DNA of 64,000 nt from Dirofilaria immitis (lineage: Eukaryota > Nematoda > Chromadorea > Rhabditida > Onchocercidae), in the NCBI GenBank assembly GCA_024305405.1, contig JAKNDB010000079.1:1236001-1300000 (forward strand). The letters are read 5' to 3'. A program made the translations under genes and the position numbers. Under the pieces are notes generated by a model. That model had not been told where the DNA came from and searched no databases. It worked only from the letters and a program-made list of their open reading frames with translations. This document shows, in pieces, positions 52,340 through 64,000 of the stretch (position 1 is its first letter; each line of letters begins with the position of its first letter).

Positions 52340-52740
52340 ATATGCATGGTGAAACACTTGCTAGTGTGGTGATAAGGTGACACAAGGAGTAACTCACGAG
52401 CATTTGATTGCTGCATTGTTGTACTCCTGGGAAGGTCTGAGACTAGGTCCCGATCCGATTTGGGTGATCGTATCCTCTAGCAGGGGACGACGTAAAACGT
52501 CGTGGTGTCGTACCAGAAACTTCCTCGGTACCAGTCATCCTGAAGTACAAGACGGTTTACTCTCTGTTTCCCGGAGAGAGAAACTTGATACGTTCGTGGT
52601 GGTGGTACGGAGTTTGAACCACGGTGCCGGTACCGGCTGTGCTGAGTGCGATTGTTACGCGCATGCATATACGCTATGTGAACTCAATTCAGACTACTCT
52701 CTCGCCACACCTGACTTTTCGTTATCATTCTTCAAGATGG
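52340..52740. other. GC-rich island with multiple inverted repeats, origin unknown
   Basis: Roughly 400 bases of about 50% G+C inside DNA of about 25%. Short perfect inverted repeats include ACGACGTAAAACGTCGT (52487-52503) and GCCGGTACCGGC (52626-52637); CTCTC...GAGAG and GTGGT...ACCAC arms also occur. The plus strand is open for about 120 codons from a GTG, with no ATG near the start and no recognisable motif, and a minus frame is open too, so openness may simply reflect composition. Options are a structured RNA gene, a fragment of a mobile or bacterial sequence, or a promoter island. Nothing matched tRNA, 5S, U6 or SRP RNA convincingly. Confidence 0.45.
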
Positions 52741-54414
<1,674 letters not shown>

Positions 54415-57400
54415 TCAGTTTGTTTCGCTCACGTTTTGCAGTATTGTAACCGCTTCATCACCAGCATCACATGCTTGTACTGAAATTCTGCGTACCATAT
54501 CTCGTACATTCGTGGTGGGCACTAAAAAATAGAGTGAAAAGTAAAAATAAAGGACTATAAGATAAGGGAAAAAGAGAAATGATAAACAGTACATATATGT
54601 TTTTGTTACACCAATACATATATGGTATGGTAGGCCAACACTGAACGAATTGTCATCACTATTCTAATATTTACTAGATAATATCAAATAAGATGGTCAT
54701 TCGATAGTTCTTAAACAGTTAGAATATAATTTTACGGCTGCTTTCAAATATGTATTTTCATAGTTGATAGCTATTGTTAGTGAATATGTTTAAATATGCT
54801 CAATGCAGCTATTTCAGGCAATGCAATGATGTCAGCAATTCGAAAGTAATATCAAAGACTCGAACAGTAGCACTAACCAAAACCGCGTCCTTGTAAAAAT
54901 AGAATAATTGCTTGAGCCACACCTTCCGGTTTATCGTCCAAAACAAGTCCACCTGATCCCGAAAGCTGAAAAACTAACCGTATTTCGAGTACTGAAAAAA
55001 AGTTTTGAATATACTTAAATGCTAAATCAATATGATCATATTTTCTGCTGTTCGTGATATAATAAACTTCATTTGAGATCTGTCGTGGTTTTTATATCAC
55101 TATACAGTGACCTTTAGTCAAAAAAATTGTGTAATCTAACCACTATTCTTTGCTTTTTATGGATCTCATGCTAAACAACACGATCATACATTAACCTATT
55201 TAATAAACATCATGGCAAACAAAAATAACAATTTTAAGTATAAAAACCTTTATATTCTAGATAAAAGTTTATCTGATAATGGTGCACTTTGTGGAATTTT
55301 AGAGACATTCTCCTTTGCAAAAACGTGAATTTGATGAACCTTTTTATCAAGGAAGATCTTCCAGCAATGGTCCTATTTTTTGGCCTTATTTCCATAGTGC
55401 CAATTGCCTCATCTAGCAACACAGCAGTTTGTAATTCTACACCAGCTATATACTCTTCTATGATTATCAAGTCTCTTGAATAGTCTTTTGTCATCCCAGT
55501 GCTTGACAATGGAACCCATTTTCTTTTTCCTGGATTCCAGCGTCATGCGCTGGAATGACACCAAACGTGTTTTTTAATTTAAGTAATCCTCATGCGAGAA
55601 AATTATGTGTACACCAATGCTTGAACTTCATTGGTCGATTTTAAGACGTGTGGACAATCAATTTTAATGTTGTTTTTTAGTTCTTACAATAATTAATCAA
55701 TAAATAAAAATATCACGACAACTAACCTTAAGCCACTCTGAATTTGCTGGATTCAATCGAGCATTTAATTCCACTGAATCCGGAACAAATGCAGAATCAG
55801 CACCTACAATTTGCAAAACAGGTACATTCAACTTCGGGCCCGCTGTACCATCACGCGAAATAGCTATCGTTGTTCGACTGCAAATATCCGTTTAATTATC
55901 AAAGATAACAAAATGTATAACTAACAACTATTTCCGTTAAAATCATTGAGTAAATTAAGTTACAAAAGCACCAAACACTTTTTCTACTCCTGATTTCTAA
56001 ACATACTTCAGATAAGCTTCGATGAAAGCGGCCAAATTCTTCGGATTTGGAAGATGTTGCAAATATGCACGGTAACGACGAACAGTATCGGGAGGATTCA
56101 GCGTAACATGATTTCCAAAATGATGCCACAATAAATAGTCAACCGAAAAGTTTGTCATTCCACGTGTACGCAATGATCGCATATTGATCTACGAGGAGTT
56201 AGAATCAGGATAACAGGATAAAATTATTTAAGATAATTTAAAAATGTTGTGAAAAAAACAAGAGGAAATATTTCTTTGTCAAATCATTCCATCGAAATCT
56301 ATTAATATCATTCATCTAAGTAACACTTAGATGAATGACACGAATGTAAATGAAGAATTTAAATATTTCGCAGGCTATGAATAAAATACCTGCTGATAAA
56401 ACCATTCGATCCAACCTGCACTTGTTGCCACACAATTGACTAAAATTAATGCGTCCATTTTTGATTGATTTTGAAGCTGAAATATATCAGACAATTTTTA
56501 TGAATTAGAAAAACCCAAATAATAAAAGCTTAATTAGCAATCAAAATTGCCAGTTATCCTTATAATAAAGAACAGTAAACTTTGTGAGTATTAATTTGGT
56601 TCCCTTCACGTTTCAACAAAATGAGGTAAATAAAATATTAATAATTAAAGATACCACTGCCAAAAATAATGCAACCGAAATAGAGGGATATTGACTATTT
56701 AATTTCTACAGCAATGAAAAGACTGAGAAGTGCGAACATTAACAGTTATAGGAAGATGATAGAGCGCCATCTGAGAAATAAAGATAAGAAAAAAATAATA
56801 AAAACATCCAAAACAAAAACAATAAAACTAACTGCATAGCGTAGCATGATATTAGCGCCCACTCCCACTCCTAAGCCAATAAATTCTCGAATTCTAAAAA
56901 GAATCACTTGAAGAGACTGATAAAGCAAAACATTAAAATATTCGTGGGGAATTGAATTTTTATCGAAAGTTCTGCACAAAGAAGTTCTAAACTCAGCAAC
57001 AGCAAGATATTATCAATTATTAACTTGAAGTGTTCCACGCAGTTATCGACAATCTGAACGAGACCATCCATTGTTGGATAGATGTAACTGAAACAAAAAA
57101 CAACTTTTTCTTAAAAACTTTTCGGTGAATTAATAAATTCAATTGATTATCAGCTTGGTGCTTCCATCAATGATTATTTAAAAGATGGATGTCGTCGCTA
57201 TGTTGATGAATTATAATACAGAAAAAAGTCAGAGAAATCATTTCTTTTTTATCCAATAGAAATTAAAGGGGATTTAAGATATGTAAGTCCATTCAGAAAG
57301 GAGGATACTTTTAAACATAGTGATGCTAAACGATTAGGTAGCTTTAAAAGAAAGAAGAGAAACGCAATAAAGAGATTAAATAAGTTAAGGTAATACATTT

Positions 57401-58482
57401 ATCAACAAATAATGATATATGCGAATCAGCTGATCAGAAAAAATCTTTTCCGTCAGCAAACGGAGAATAAATATACATCTAGACTGGCCAATATAAGTTT
57501 TACCAGAATATCTAAGAAACAAGAAGATGGGCTAACTTATCCGGCAATGGAGCAGCGTCTATTTCTTGACCTGGAGCATTGATATTATAGATGCAGAAAT
57601 TTGACAGGAATTCGCCAGCTGTTGCATATTGGAAAAAATTTTGAAAATTTGTTTCCGCTAAAAATTAGTCCCATTTAATTATGATATAATCTGTCTAATG
57701 AATAAAATAAAATGAAATGAGATGAATAAAAGGAACTAAGAAATTGGAAAACAGTACTACATGAAATTTCTAACTTAAATACAAATTAAAATCCGATCGT
57801 ATCATATATTATTCTTTATTATTCAATAATAAATAATAATAATATTTAGTCGAACAAAAAAATACTTACAGTCAAGCGCCATATCGTGAAATGTAACGAT
57901 AGGATTTGATTGCCGATTTCCATAAATTGTTACTTTTATATTTCCGTATGGTGTTGGTATTTTCTCCTGGAAGCAAATTGATCAAAGAATGAATGAAATT
58001 ATTATTAAATAATAAAAGAACAATAACATATGTACTATGCACTTCAATATCTTGAAAGCTTATAATAAATTCAGGTGCTAAGAAAAGAAATAAAATTAGA
58101 TTTTAACGAATTTACAATAAGTTCGGAAATAGAAAAGATTACATGAGAGAATGGAAAAGAAGTGAAATTTTGAGAATAAATTAGCAATAATAAACTTTAT
58201 TACTATGCATACTAGAGCATACTGGAAATGATGAACTATAATAGTTTTCATACAACTCAAAAGTGTTATATCTTCCCTTCTACATCGTCTATATTTTGTA
58301 TATGTATATATTTGTGAATATGGTGTATGATCTTTTTTTTTTTTTTTAATAAACTTGAGAGACGAATAAACTGGATTGAAGAAACAAAGATGGAGAAAAC
58401 AAACTTCGAAATCAGGTGGATGCTCCGGTATTAAGGGCAGTTCATCCTGAAAATATGCGCCCATTTCTGCAGCAGAACACAT
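54415..58482 (-). CDS. NDRG: NDRG-family protein (N-myc downstream-regulated)
   Basis: Ten exons on the minus strand: 58405-58482, 57870-57966, 57537-57657, 57025-57087, 56833-56893, 56390-56476, 56007-56188, 55727-55877, 54878-54965, 54415-54521. They join in frame to 344 codons plus TGA, in the range of the family. Landmarks: TPYGNIKVTIYG and IVTFHDMALDS near the N-terminus, INAPGQEIDAAPLPDNYIYP, GLGVGVGANIMLRYA, LILVNCVATSAGWIEW, RGMTNFSVDYLLWHHFG, and VLQIVGADSAFVPDSVELNA. It keeps the alpha/beta-hydrolase fold, but the nucleophile elbow reads GLGVGVG with Gly in place of Ser, as expected for this non-catalytic family. Family members act in stress response, differentiation and vesicle traffic; the exact role here is unknown. 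Which NDRG paralogue this is cannot be told. The 55727/54965 intron carries a Wolbachia-like insertion. Confidence 0.95.
55250..55371 (-). pseudogene. Second bacterial-like fragment fused to the ddl remnant, family unknown
   Basis: On the minus strand, directly after the ddl segment, another frame reads KIFLDKKVHQIHVFAKENVS and then KIPQSAPLSDKLLSRI before TAA at 55252-55250. It looks like the C-terminus of a real protein but does not continue ddl, so the insertion appears rearranged or composed of more than one piece. I cannot name the source gene. Confidence 0.4.
55372..55485 (-). pseudogene. ddl: Wolbachia-like ddl fragment (D-alanine-D-alanine ligase) in an NDRG intron
   Basis: The minus strand reads IIIEEYIAGVELQTAVLLDE followed by AIGTMEIRPKN. 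This matches the conserved ATP-grasp segment of Ddl (x-V-E-E-Y-I-x-G-x-E-x-x-x-A-V-L, then the G-x-x-E-I-x-P strand) in the form typical of Rickettsiales. Ddl makes the D-Ala-D-Ala unit of lipid II/peptidoglycan; nematodes have no such pathway, Wolbachia do. Only about 35 codons remain, without start or stop. It sits in the 761-bp intron between NDRG exons 55727-55877 and 54878-54965, so it is fixed inside host DNA rather than endosymbiont contamination. Inference: decayed Wolbachia-to-nucleus transfer. Confidence 0.78.
55486..55560 (-). repeat. Wolbachia-style palindromic intergenic repeat
   Basis: Contains TGTCATTCCAGCGCATGACG, then CTGGAATCC, and GCACTGGGATGACA. Similar 'GTCATTCCAGCG...CTGGAATCCAG' and 'CACTGGGATGACA' palindromic repeats are scattered through Wolbachia genomes. 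The hairpin arms are TTCCAGCG (55535-55542) and CGCTGGAA (55548-55555). It joins the ddl fragment directly, supporting a common bacterial origin of the insertion. Confidence 0.65.
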
Positions 58483-61430
58483 TGTATTTCGAACAATTCA
58501 ACCTTTAAAAATTATAACAGCATTATTCATTACTTGAACTAATATTTGTAACGAAATTTTAATCGAATGCTAATATTTTGCAATATTTCAAGTAAATAAG
58601 TAAACACAAAAATTTCTAATAATTAAAAATAAAAATAAAAAATTTTGAATGTATACTAAATGATTAATATGAACTTGACAGCAAATATAAAAATTTTTTA
58701 AATATGCTAATTTCATATGAATGCATAAAAATTATTTTTAGTGCAAAAACAAATGAATATGAATGTAAATATGTATTAATGAATGTGAAATTGATTTTAT
58801 AGTTTTAAATACATCTAATTGACTATTATCAACAACGAGCGATAAGGAGAAACAAGATTACAATTTGCAATTGAAGAACGAAAAAATTATGTTAAGATTA
58901 ATTAGTGATTTAAACAGTTATGTTTAGCTAATTGATTAATCACCACATTGAATTGATAATGCCTTCGATGAAAGAAATTAAGTGATATCCTTTAATTTAA
59001 TATCACATATGCTAATTTAGTTAAACATGCTAAAGTTAAACATTTTCTTCTCTCTCTTTCTCTCCTCTCTCTCTCTCTCGAAATTAGAAATGAATGACAC
59101 ATAATACATTAAATAGATAATAGAAGCATAGGAAGAAGGAAATGAATGAGATGAATTGGAAATGAATAGTGTGTAAAATGAATAGTCGAAATATGGAGAA
59201 ATAAATATAAATAAAGAAAATTGGAAATGAATTATATGTATAACGGAATGGACTAAAACGAATCGAATAGGAATTGAATCCTGCTAAACAAATTCGATCA
59301 AAACAAATACCGCCACACATTAAACGTTTACGCCAACCATCCACCACAGCTCATCGAAACTAACTGAGTAAAAACAAAATTCTGCTGAATTCTGACAGCA
59401 TTTGGAAAATAGTACACATGTAAGTATGAGCTAAAGAATGATGAGATTTGAAAAATGTTATGACGATGACTAGAGATTAAAAGTAAAAGATGATACACTT
59501 TGATATGAAAGAGGGAGGAAGGGAGAGACAAAGATAAAAAGACGGAAGTATATAAAGAAGTTTGTATATAAAAGTTGTGAACTATTAGAAACTGAATAGA
59601 ATTGTTGGTAATAAATACATCAGCAGAAATGATTTAAAAATTGAAGATAAAAAAGATAAAGCAATTTGAAGAGAACACAAGAGATTGAGAATTTTGAAAA
59701 TGAACATATTATTCTTACATCCTCATTTTCCACTAAATGCATTGAATTTCATTTCATCATAAACACTGTATATTTTTTCTCTTCAATCAATTACATCTTT
59801 TTCTTCACTCTTATTGTCTATGATCTCATACAATTGATTGCATCTTTTCTACTCTCAAAATCCATCACATAAAATATTATTCATAATAGATTATAAAATT
59901 AATTGACTTACTCAAAATTTTTAATCGAATTATTTGAAATCAATAATTTATAACTTATTAAAATTAGAATATAACAAATTATCGATACATTTCCATTTAT
60001 TCGTAAATTCAAAATATCGAAATTCCATACATATTGCAACTTAATCGATTACGAATATTAAAGAATTATGCGAAAAGATCATCGCATATATTAGCGAAAG
60101 AGTAACTTTTGATAAAGTTAATTTATGCAAAAGTTGTAATTAATAGTTCCTTTATAATTCTAATAAAAATTAATAAATTATATGAGGATAGAAAATTTGA
60201 ATTCGAATAATTTTTTGAATAAAAACTTTTTGATCATTATCTAATATATGAATAAATCATTTGACCTATTATCTCAGAAGAATAAAAAGAATAAGGAAGT
60301 AGGAAAAATATCTGAAAAAAAAATGAAAGAGGAAATATTCAAAAAGGGCAATATTTTAAGTATAAAAAGTGCAAAGTTACAATTGAAGTAATGAAAGCTT
60401 TAATCATTAAATGCTAAGCAAAACTTATCAATTCATATATATTTTCTCCTTTTTCTCTCATAACCTTTACGCTTTCTTCACATCTCACTTTTCAACCTTC
60501 AAGAACTCCCAACCTCTCTAACACCAAGGGACGGACCATTACCTCTTAATCAATAAACTTTATAAACAATCTCAAAAGCAATAGCTATGGAGAATAAGCC
60601 TGTTTGTCATATATTTCAGCTTGTCGTTGCCGAATACCGATTATATGTGACAGCACAAAAATGACCTATTTGACCTTTCCTGGACTATTGATATATTTGT
60701 TATACTATTATTGCAAACGGAATTTATATGATTATCATTTGAGCTTATCATTATTAGCAAATATATGGCGAATATTTAAAAAATTATATGCATTTTTATC
60801 ATACATTATTCATGCATATTTTTCTGTTGTTTTCTTCCATGATCTTTCTCCTTTTTCCTACACTCTACTTTTCAACTTCTCATAACTTTCGACCTTTCTC
60901 TAAAAGATCATTATTTCTCAATTATAAATTTTGCTGGATTAAGAATAATTTAAAGATATCCTACGTCGATCATATTGATAATTTCCATTATTTCTTATCA
61001 TTAAATGTTATATGCATTCATTTAAATGTTTTCAAATATACTTATCGTTAAGATATGTATTATTTAGAAATGTTGAATTAATTCTAATTGAAATAATTCA
61101 AAGTTTAGATTTTATAATATAACGAAACTATCAATCGTTGTGTATACAAATTTGGATAAATTACAATAAAAAAAGAAATAAATTAGAAATTAAATGTTTT
61201 ATTTTAAATTAAAAAAGAAAATATAATCGAATTATTCAATAATTTTCATCATAGATTTAATTAAATTTTGTTAGAAAAATTATAATAATATGTATTATTT
61301 ACTACTTATTATTATTAATTTTTCCCATAATTTAAAAAAAATTATGAAATTATTGAAATTAAATTTATACAATTTACACTCATATTTATCGCATATTTTC
61401 ATTCCTCCTTTTTTATTATGAATTTTTATA

Positions 61431-61550
61431 AAATATATTATCAGTCAGAAGATAATTATAAAATATGGTATCAATCAGAAGATAATTATAAAGTATGTTA
61501 TCAGCCAGAAGATAATTGCAAAATATGTTATAAGTCAAAAAATAATCACA
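61431..61550. repeat. Imperfect tandem array, four copies of 30 bp
   Basis: Units starting TCAGTCAGAAGATAATTATA (with AAATATGGTA) recur at 61441, 61471, 61501 and 61531, each with a few substitutions and an exact 30-base spacing. Confidence 0.9.
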
Positions 61551-62357
61551 TTACAAATTAATACAAATAATAATTGAAAATAGAAACTCCTATAAATAAA
61601 ATAGCGATATGACTTAATGCAAATAATCAAAATTAAATTTAAAATTAAAATTCATAGGAATAAAACTGCGAAATTTATGAAAAACTTTTGTAGATAATTT
61701 AATTATTTTATCATTTATCGATTGTTTATTGAATTTTTTTCAAAAAAAAGAAAGTACAAATATTTTTACTAAAAATTCATAACAATGAAAAGAGAAAAAA
61801 TGAAATAAAAAAGAGAGTGGAAGATGAAGAGGAAAAGAGAAATAAATTTTCAATTCAATTTGCAAACGCAAAGTTAAAGTGAAAAATTTTTCAATTTCGT
61901 TTTTTCTTTTTTTTTGGTAAATAGGAAAAAGAAGAAAAGATTTATGATATTTTCATTGATATCTTTTTTCTCATCAATACATATATTTCTTTTGCTGTTT
62001 TTTCTTCCTAATTATATTTTCATCAATTTTAATGTTGAAATTTGATAAATGATAATGAATCATTGATTAAATTTATAATAGAAAATTACAATCAAAATAA
62101 TATATCAAATTAATCATTTTTGCCTTTTTGAAAAAAAATTATTTAAAAAAAAAAGCTAATCCAAAATGCTAATAAAACAACGAGAAATAAAAGTTTGAAT
62201 TAGATTAATTATTATTGTTATCTGAAGACGTATAATGATAAAATTAAATGATTTTATCATTTTGATAAATTGTTCTTTTCCAAATTTTGATAATATTAAA
62301 ATAATCGAAAATTAATGGATTTCATCATTTAATATTTCCTTATAAATAATTAAAGAA

Positions 62358-62396
62358 AAACAACAAATAGATTTGTTTCAAATCTATTTGTTGTTT
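62358..62396. repeat. Perfect 18-bp-arm hairpin with 3-base loop
   Basis: Arm 62358-62375 (core CAACAAATAGATTTG) is the exact reverse complement of 62379-62396, separated by TTT. No gene or terminator context is apparent. Confidence 0.93.
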
Positions 62397-64000
62397 GAAA
62401 ATAAAAATTTCATACAAAATATCAAATTTTACAAACATAAATATAAATGTTTGTTTGATATTTGTCATATGTTATTTATTCATTCGTAATTTGTTTTTAA
62501 TATCAAAAAAATTTTTTAAATTTTATTAAAAATAATCATCGAAGTTAAAAATTAACTGATAGAAATTTATTTTTTTACTACCATACATGTAAGCATAATT
62601 TTGTTTTTTTCTAAATTTAAAATTGAAGTTTTTGATATTTTCAAATTCAATGTTAATTATTATTTGTTGTTATTTATGAAACTTTTTTATGTTTTGTATT
62701 TAATTTTGAAACATTCCGAATCTATTTATAAACAATAGGATAAAAAAATTTATTAAAATAATTATAAACAAAAAATAAATTGGAAGTTTACAGAAAAGTT
62801 TTTCTAAGAATTTTTCAATTGTTTTACTCAATTAAATTTTTTCGTTCGAAAATCCATTAATGGAAAATAAAAATTTAAATAAAAATAAACCAATATCTTG
62901 TATTAGTTTGATATGGAACAAAAATTAATTTCTTAAATATTAGGGTTAATTTGTTGACAGAAAAAAATCTTTTTTTTGTACTTCAAAACTTCAAAAACAT
63001 CCGAATATCATACTTTTTTCAATCCTCATTTTCGAATTTTAAATTTGAATTGTAAATTGAATTTCTTATTTTGATTCATTCGCCATTTTAATGTTTTTAT
63101 AAAAGTATCCAATTAAGATCACAATTTTAAAAACAAAACAAAATCTTCAATCTGAAAATGATTGATCAATAGAAAATTAAATAATTGCCAGTAATTATTT
63201 AATTTAATTACTAAGACCAGCTTTTTCTCAATAAAATCAGGAATACTATTTCAAAACTTGAAAATTTTCTTTTCTTACTTCTTAAAGTTTGTAATCATTA
63301 CGAGTATCTCTCACAGTTTTCTTATCATCAAATAACTTATTTATTTACTGCAAATATTTATATATCTCAAATTTAATTCAAAAAATTAAAAAAGAAGTAA
63401 TGAATAATTCTGATATTTACAAACAAATTTTCTCTCTAATGATAAACAATCATTTTGGATAAGAATTTGAATTCGTCTATGTATTTTTTTGCTGATGTTA
63501 GAAAATGATAAATTATCATATTTATGCCTACTACTATGATTTCATTAAAATGTAGTAAATTCTAATATTATCAAAATTTTAAACTTTTTGAATATAAATA
63601 TTGCAAATATATTTCAATCCCGTGATTAGCCATTAATTTAGCTTAATCTATTTAATTCATACTGTGGTACAAATTTAATTAATACAAATAAATCATTTAT
63701 ATTAATTCTTTTTTGGTTTATTTCTGTCATTTTTCGGAATAAAATACAATATTTCTATAATCTGAAATTGTGCTCAAAATTAGTTGATGCAAATAATTTC
63801 TGAAATTATAATGATAAGGTGGTAATTCGGTACGTCTGGTTGAGGGTCAATATCGATCAAATTATCAAATAATATACCAAAATTGATATGTACGATACAT
63901 GATATTTGTTTTGGATACATTATTTGTTAAAATTAATTCATCAGGTGAACAAAAATTTTTCCGTTTTTTTTATCTCTTTCTCCGTTATTTGTTTATTTAT

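Larger units (their letters stand above)
58483..64000. other. AT-rich region upstream of the NDRG gene, no recognised gene
   Basis: About 5.5 kb. The left end should contain the NDRG promoter. A CT-rich tract lies at 59045-59080, a four-copy 30-bp tandem repeat at 61431-61550 and a perfect hairpin at 62358-62396. Short protein-like pieces at 59265-59370 and 60587-60664 are too small to call. Confidence 0.55.

Noticed and set aside
52377..52560. Resemblance to the Alu domain of SRP RNA
   Set aside because: A short stretch looks similar, but the conserved helix 8 motifs are absent.
52580..52660. tRNA-like B box (GGTTCAAACTCC) on the minus strand of the GC-rich island
   Set aside because: Base pairing of the T arm and the spacing to any A box do not fit a tRNA.
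57120..57210. Short plus-strand frame inside an NDRG intron (IDYQLGASINDYLKDG)
   Set aside because: About 33 codons bounded by stops; protein-like but unidentifiable, probably chance or a tiny relic.
59265..59370. Possible terminal exon on the plus strand (NPAKQIRSKQIPPHIKRLRQ)
   Set aside because: Looks protein-like after an AATAG acceptor, but no upstream partner exon or family could be found.
60587..60664. 25-codon frame MENKPVCHIFQLVVAEYRLY...
   Set aside because: Too short; an internal TTTCAG could also make part of it an exon, but there is no supporting context.

Overview
The window is nuclear DNA of a parasitic nematode, most likely a filarial worm (Onchocercidae). The pointers are a very AT-rich background, small exons with short AT-rich introns and TTTCAG-like acceptors, a nearly complete copy of the nematode SL1 spliced-leader sequence at 8134-8156, and decayed Wolbachia-like gene fragments (purD near 18.8 kb, ddl near 55.4 kb). 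There is no gene for cellular rRNA, no confident tRNA and no CRISPR.

Layout. Four conserved multi-exon genes could be rebuilt exon by exon from protein similarity and splice phase, all on the minus strand. kri-1 (KRIT1/CCM1: Nudix-like region, NPxY motifs, ankyrin repeats, FERM) lies at 2579-11901 with its first exon not found. An ABHD2-type alpha/beta hydrolase is at 24249-27397 (7 exons, 435 aa, complete). A SCAF4/SCAF8 homologue (CID, poly-Gln, RS, RRM) is at 39846-49282 (about 22 exons). An NDRG-family protein is at 54415-58482 (10 exons, 344 aa, complete). On the plus strand, 35966-37439 encodes a probable small secreted Ser-rich peptide in two exons that I could not match to a known family. 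The genes do unrelated jobs and nothing suggests an operon.

Between genes lie long AT-rich stretches (11.9-18.7, 19.5-24.2, 27.4-35.9, 37.4-39.8, 49.3-54.4 and 58.5-64 kb). They hold microsatellites, short tandem duplications, perfect hairpins and a few GC-richer islands of unknown origin.

Most interesting are traces of foreign or mobile DNA. A nearly identical 538-bp repeat occurs twice in opposite orientation 11 kb apart, one copy inside a kri-1 intron and the other abutting a Wolbachia-like purD remnant. A ddl remnant with a Wolbachia-style palindromic repeat sits in an NDRG intron. The SL1-like sequence lies in the same kri-1 intron as the repeat. A 52 kb GC-rich island is rich in short inverted repeats. 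All family assignments were made by reading translations; no database search was run.
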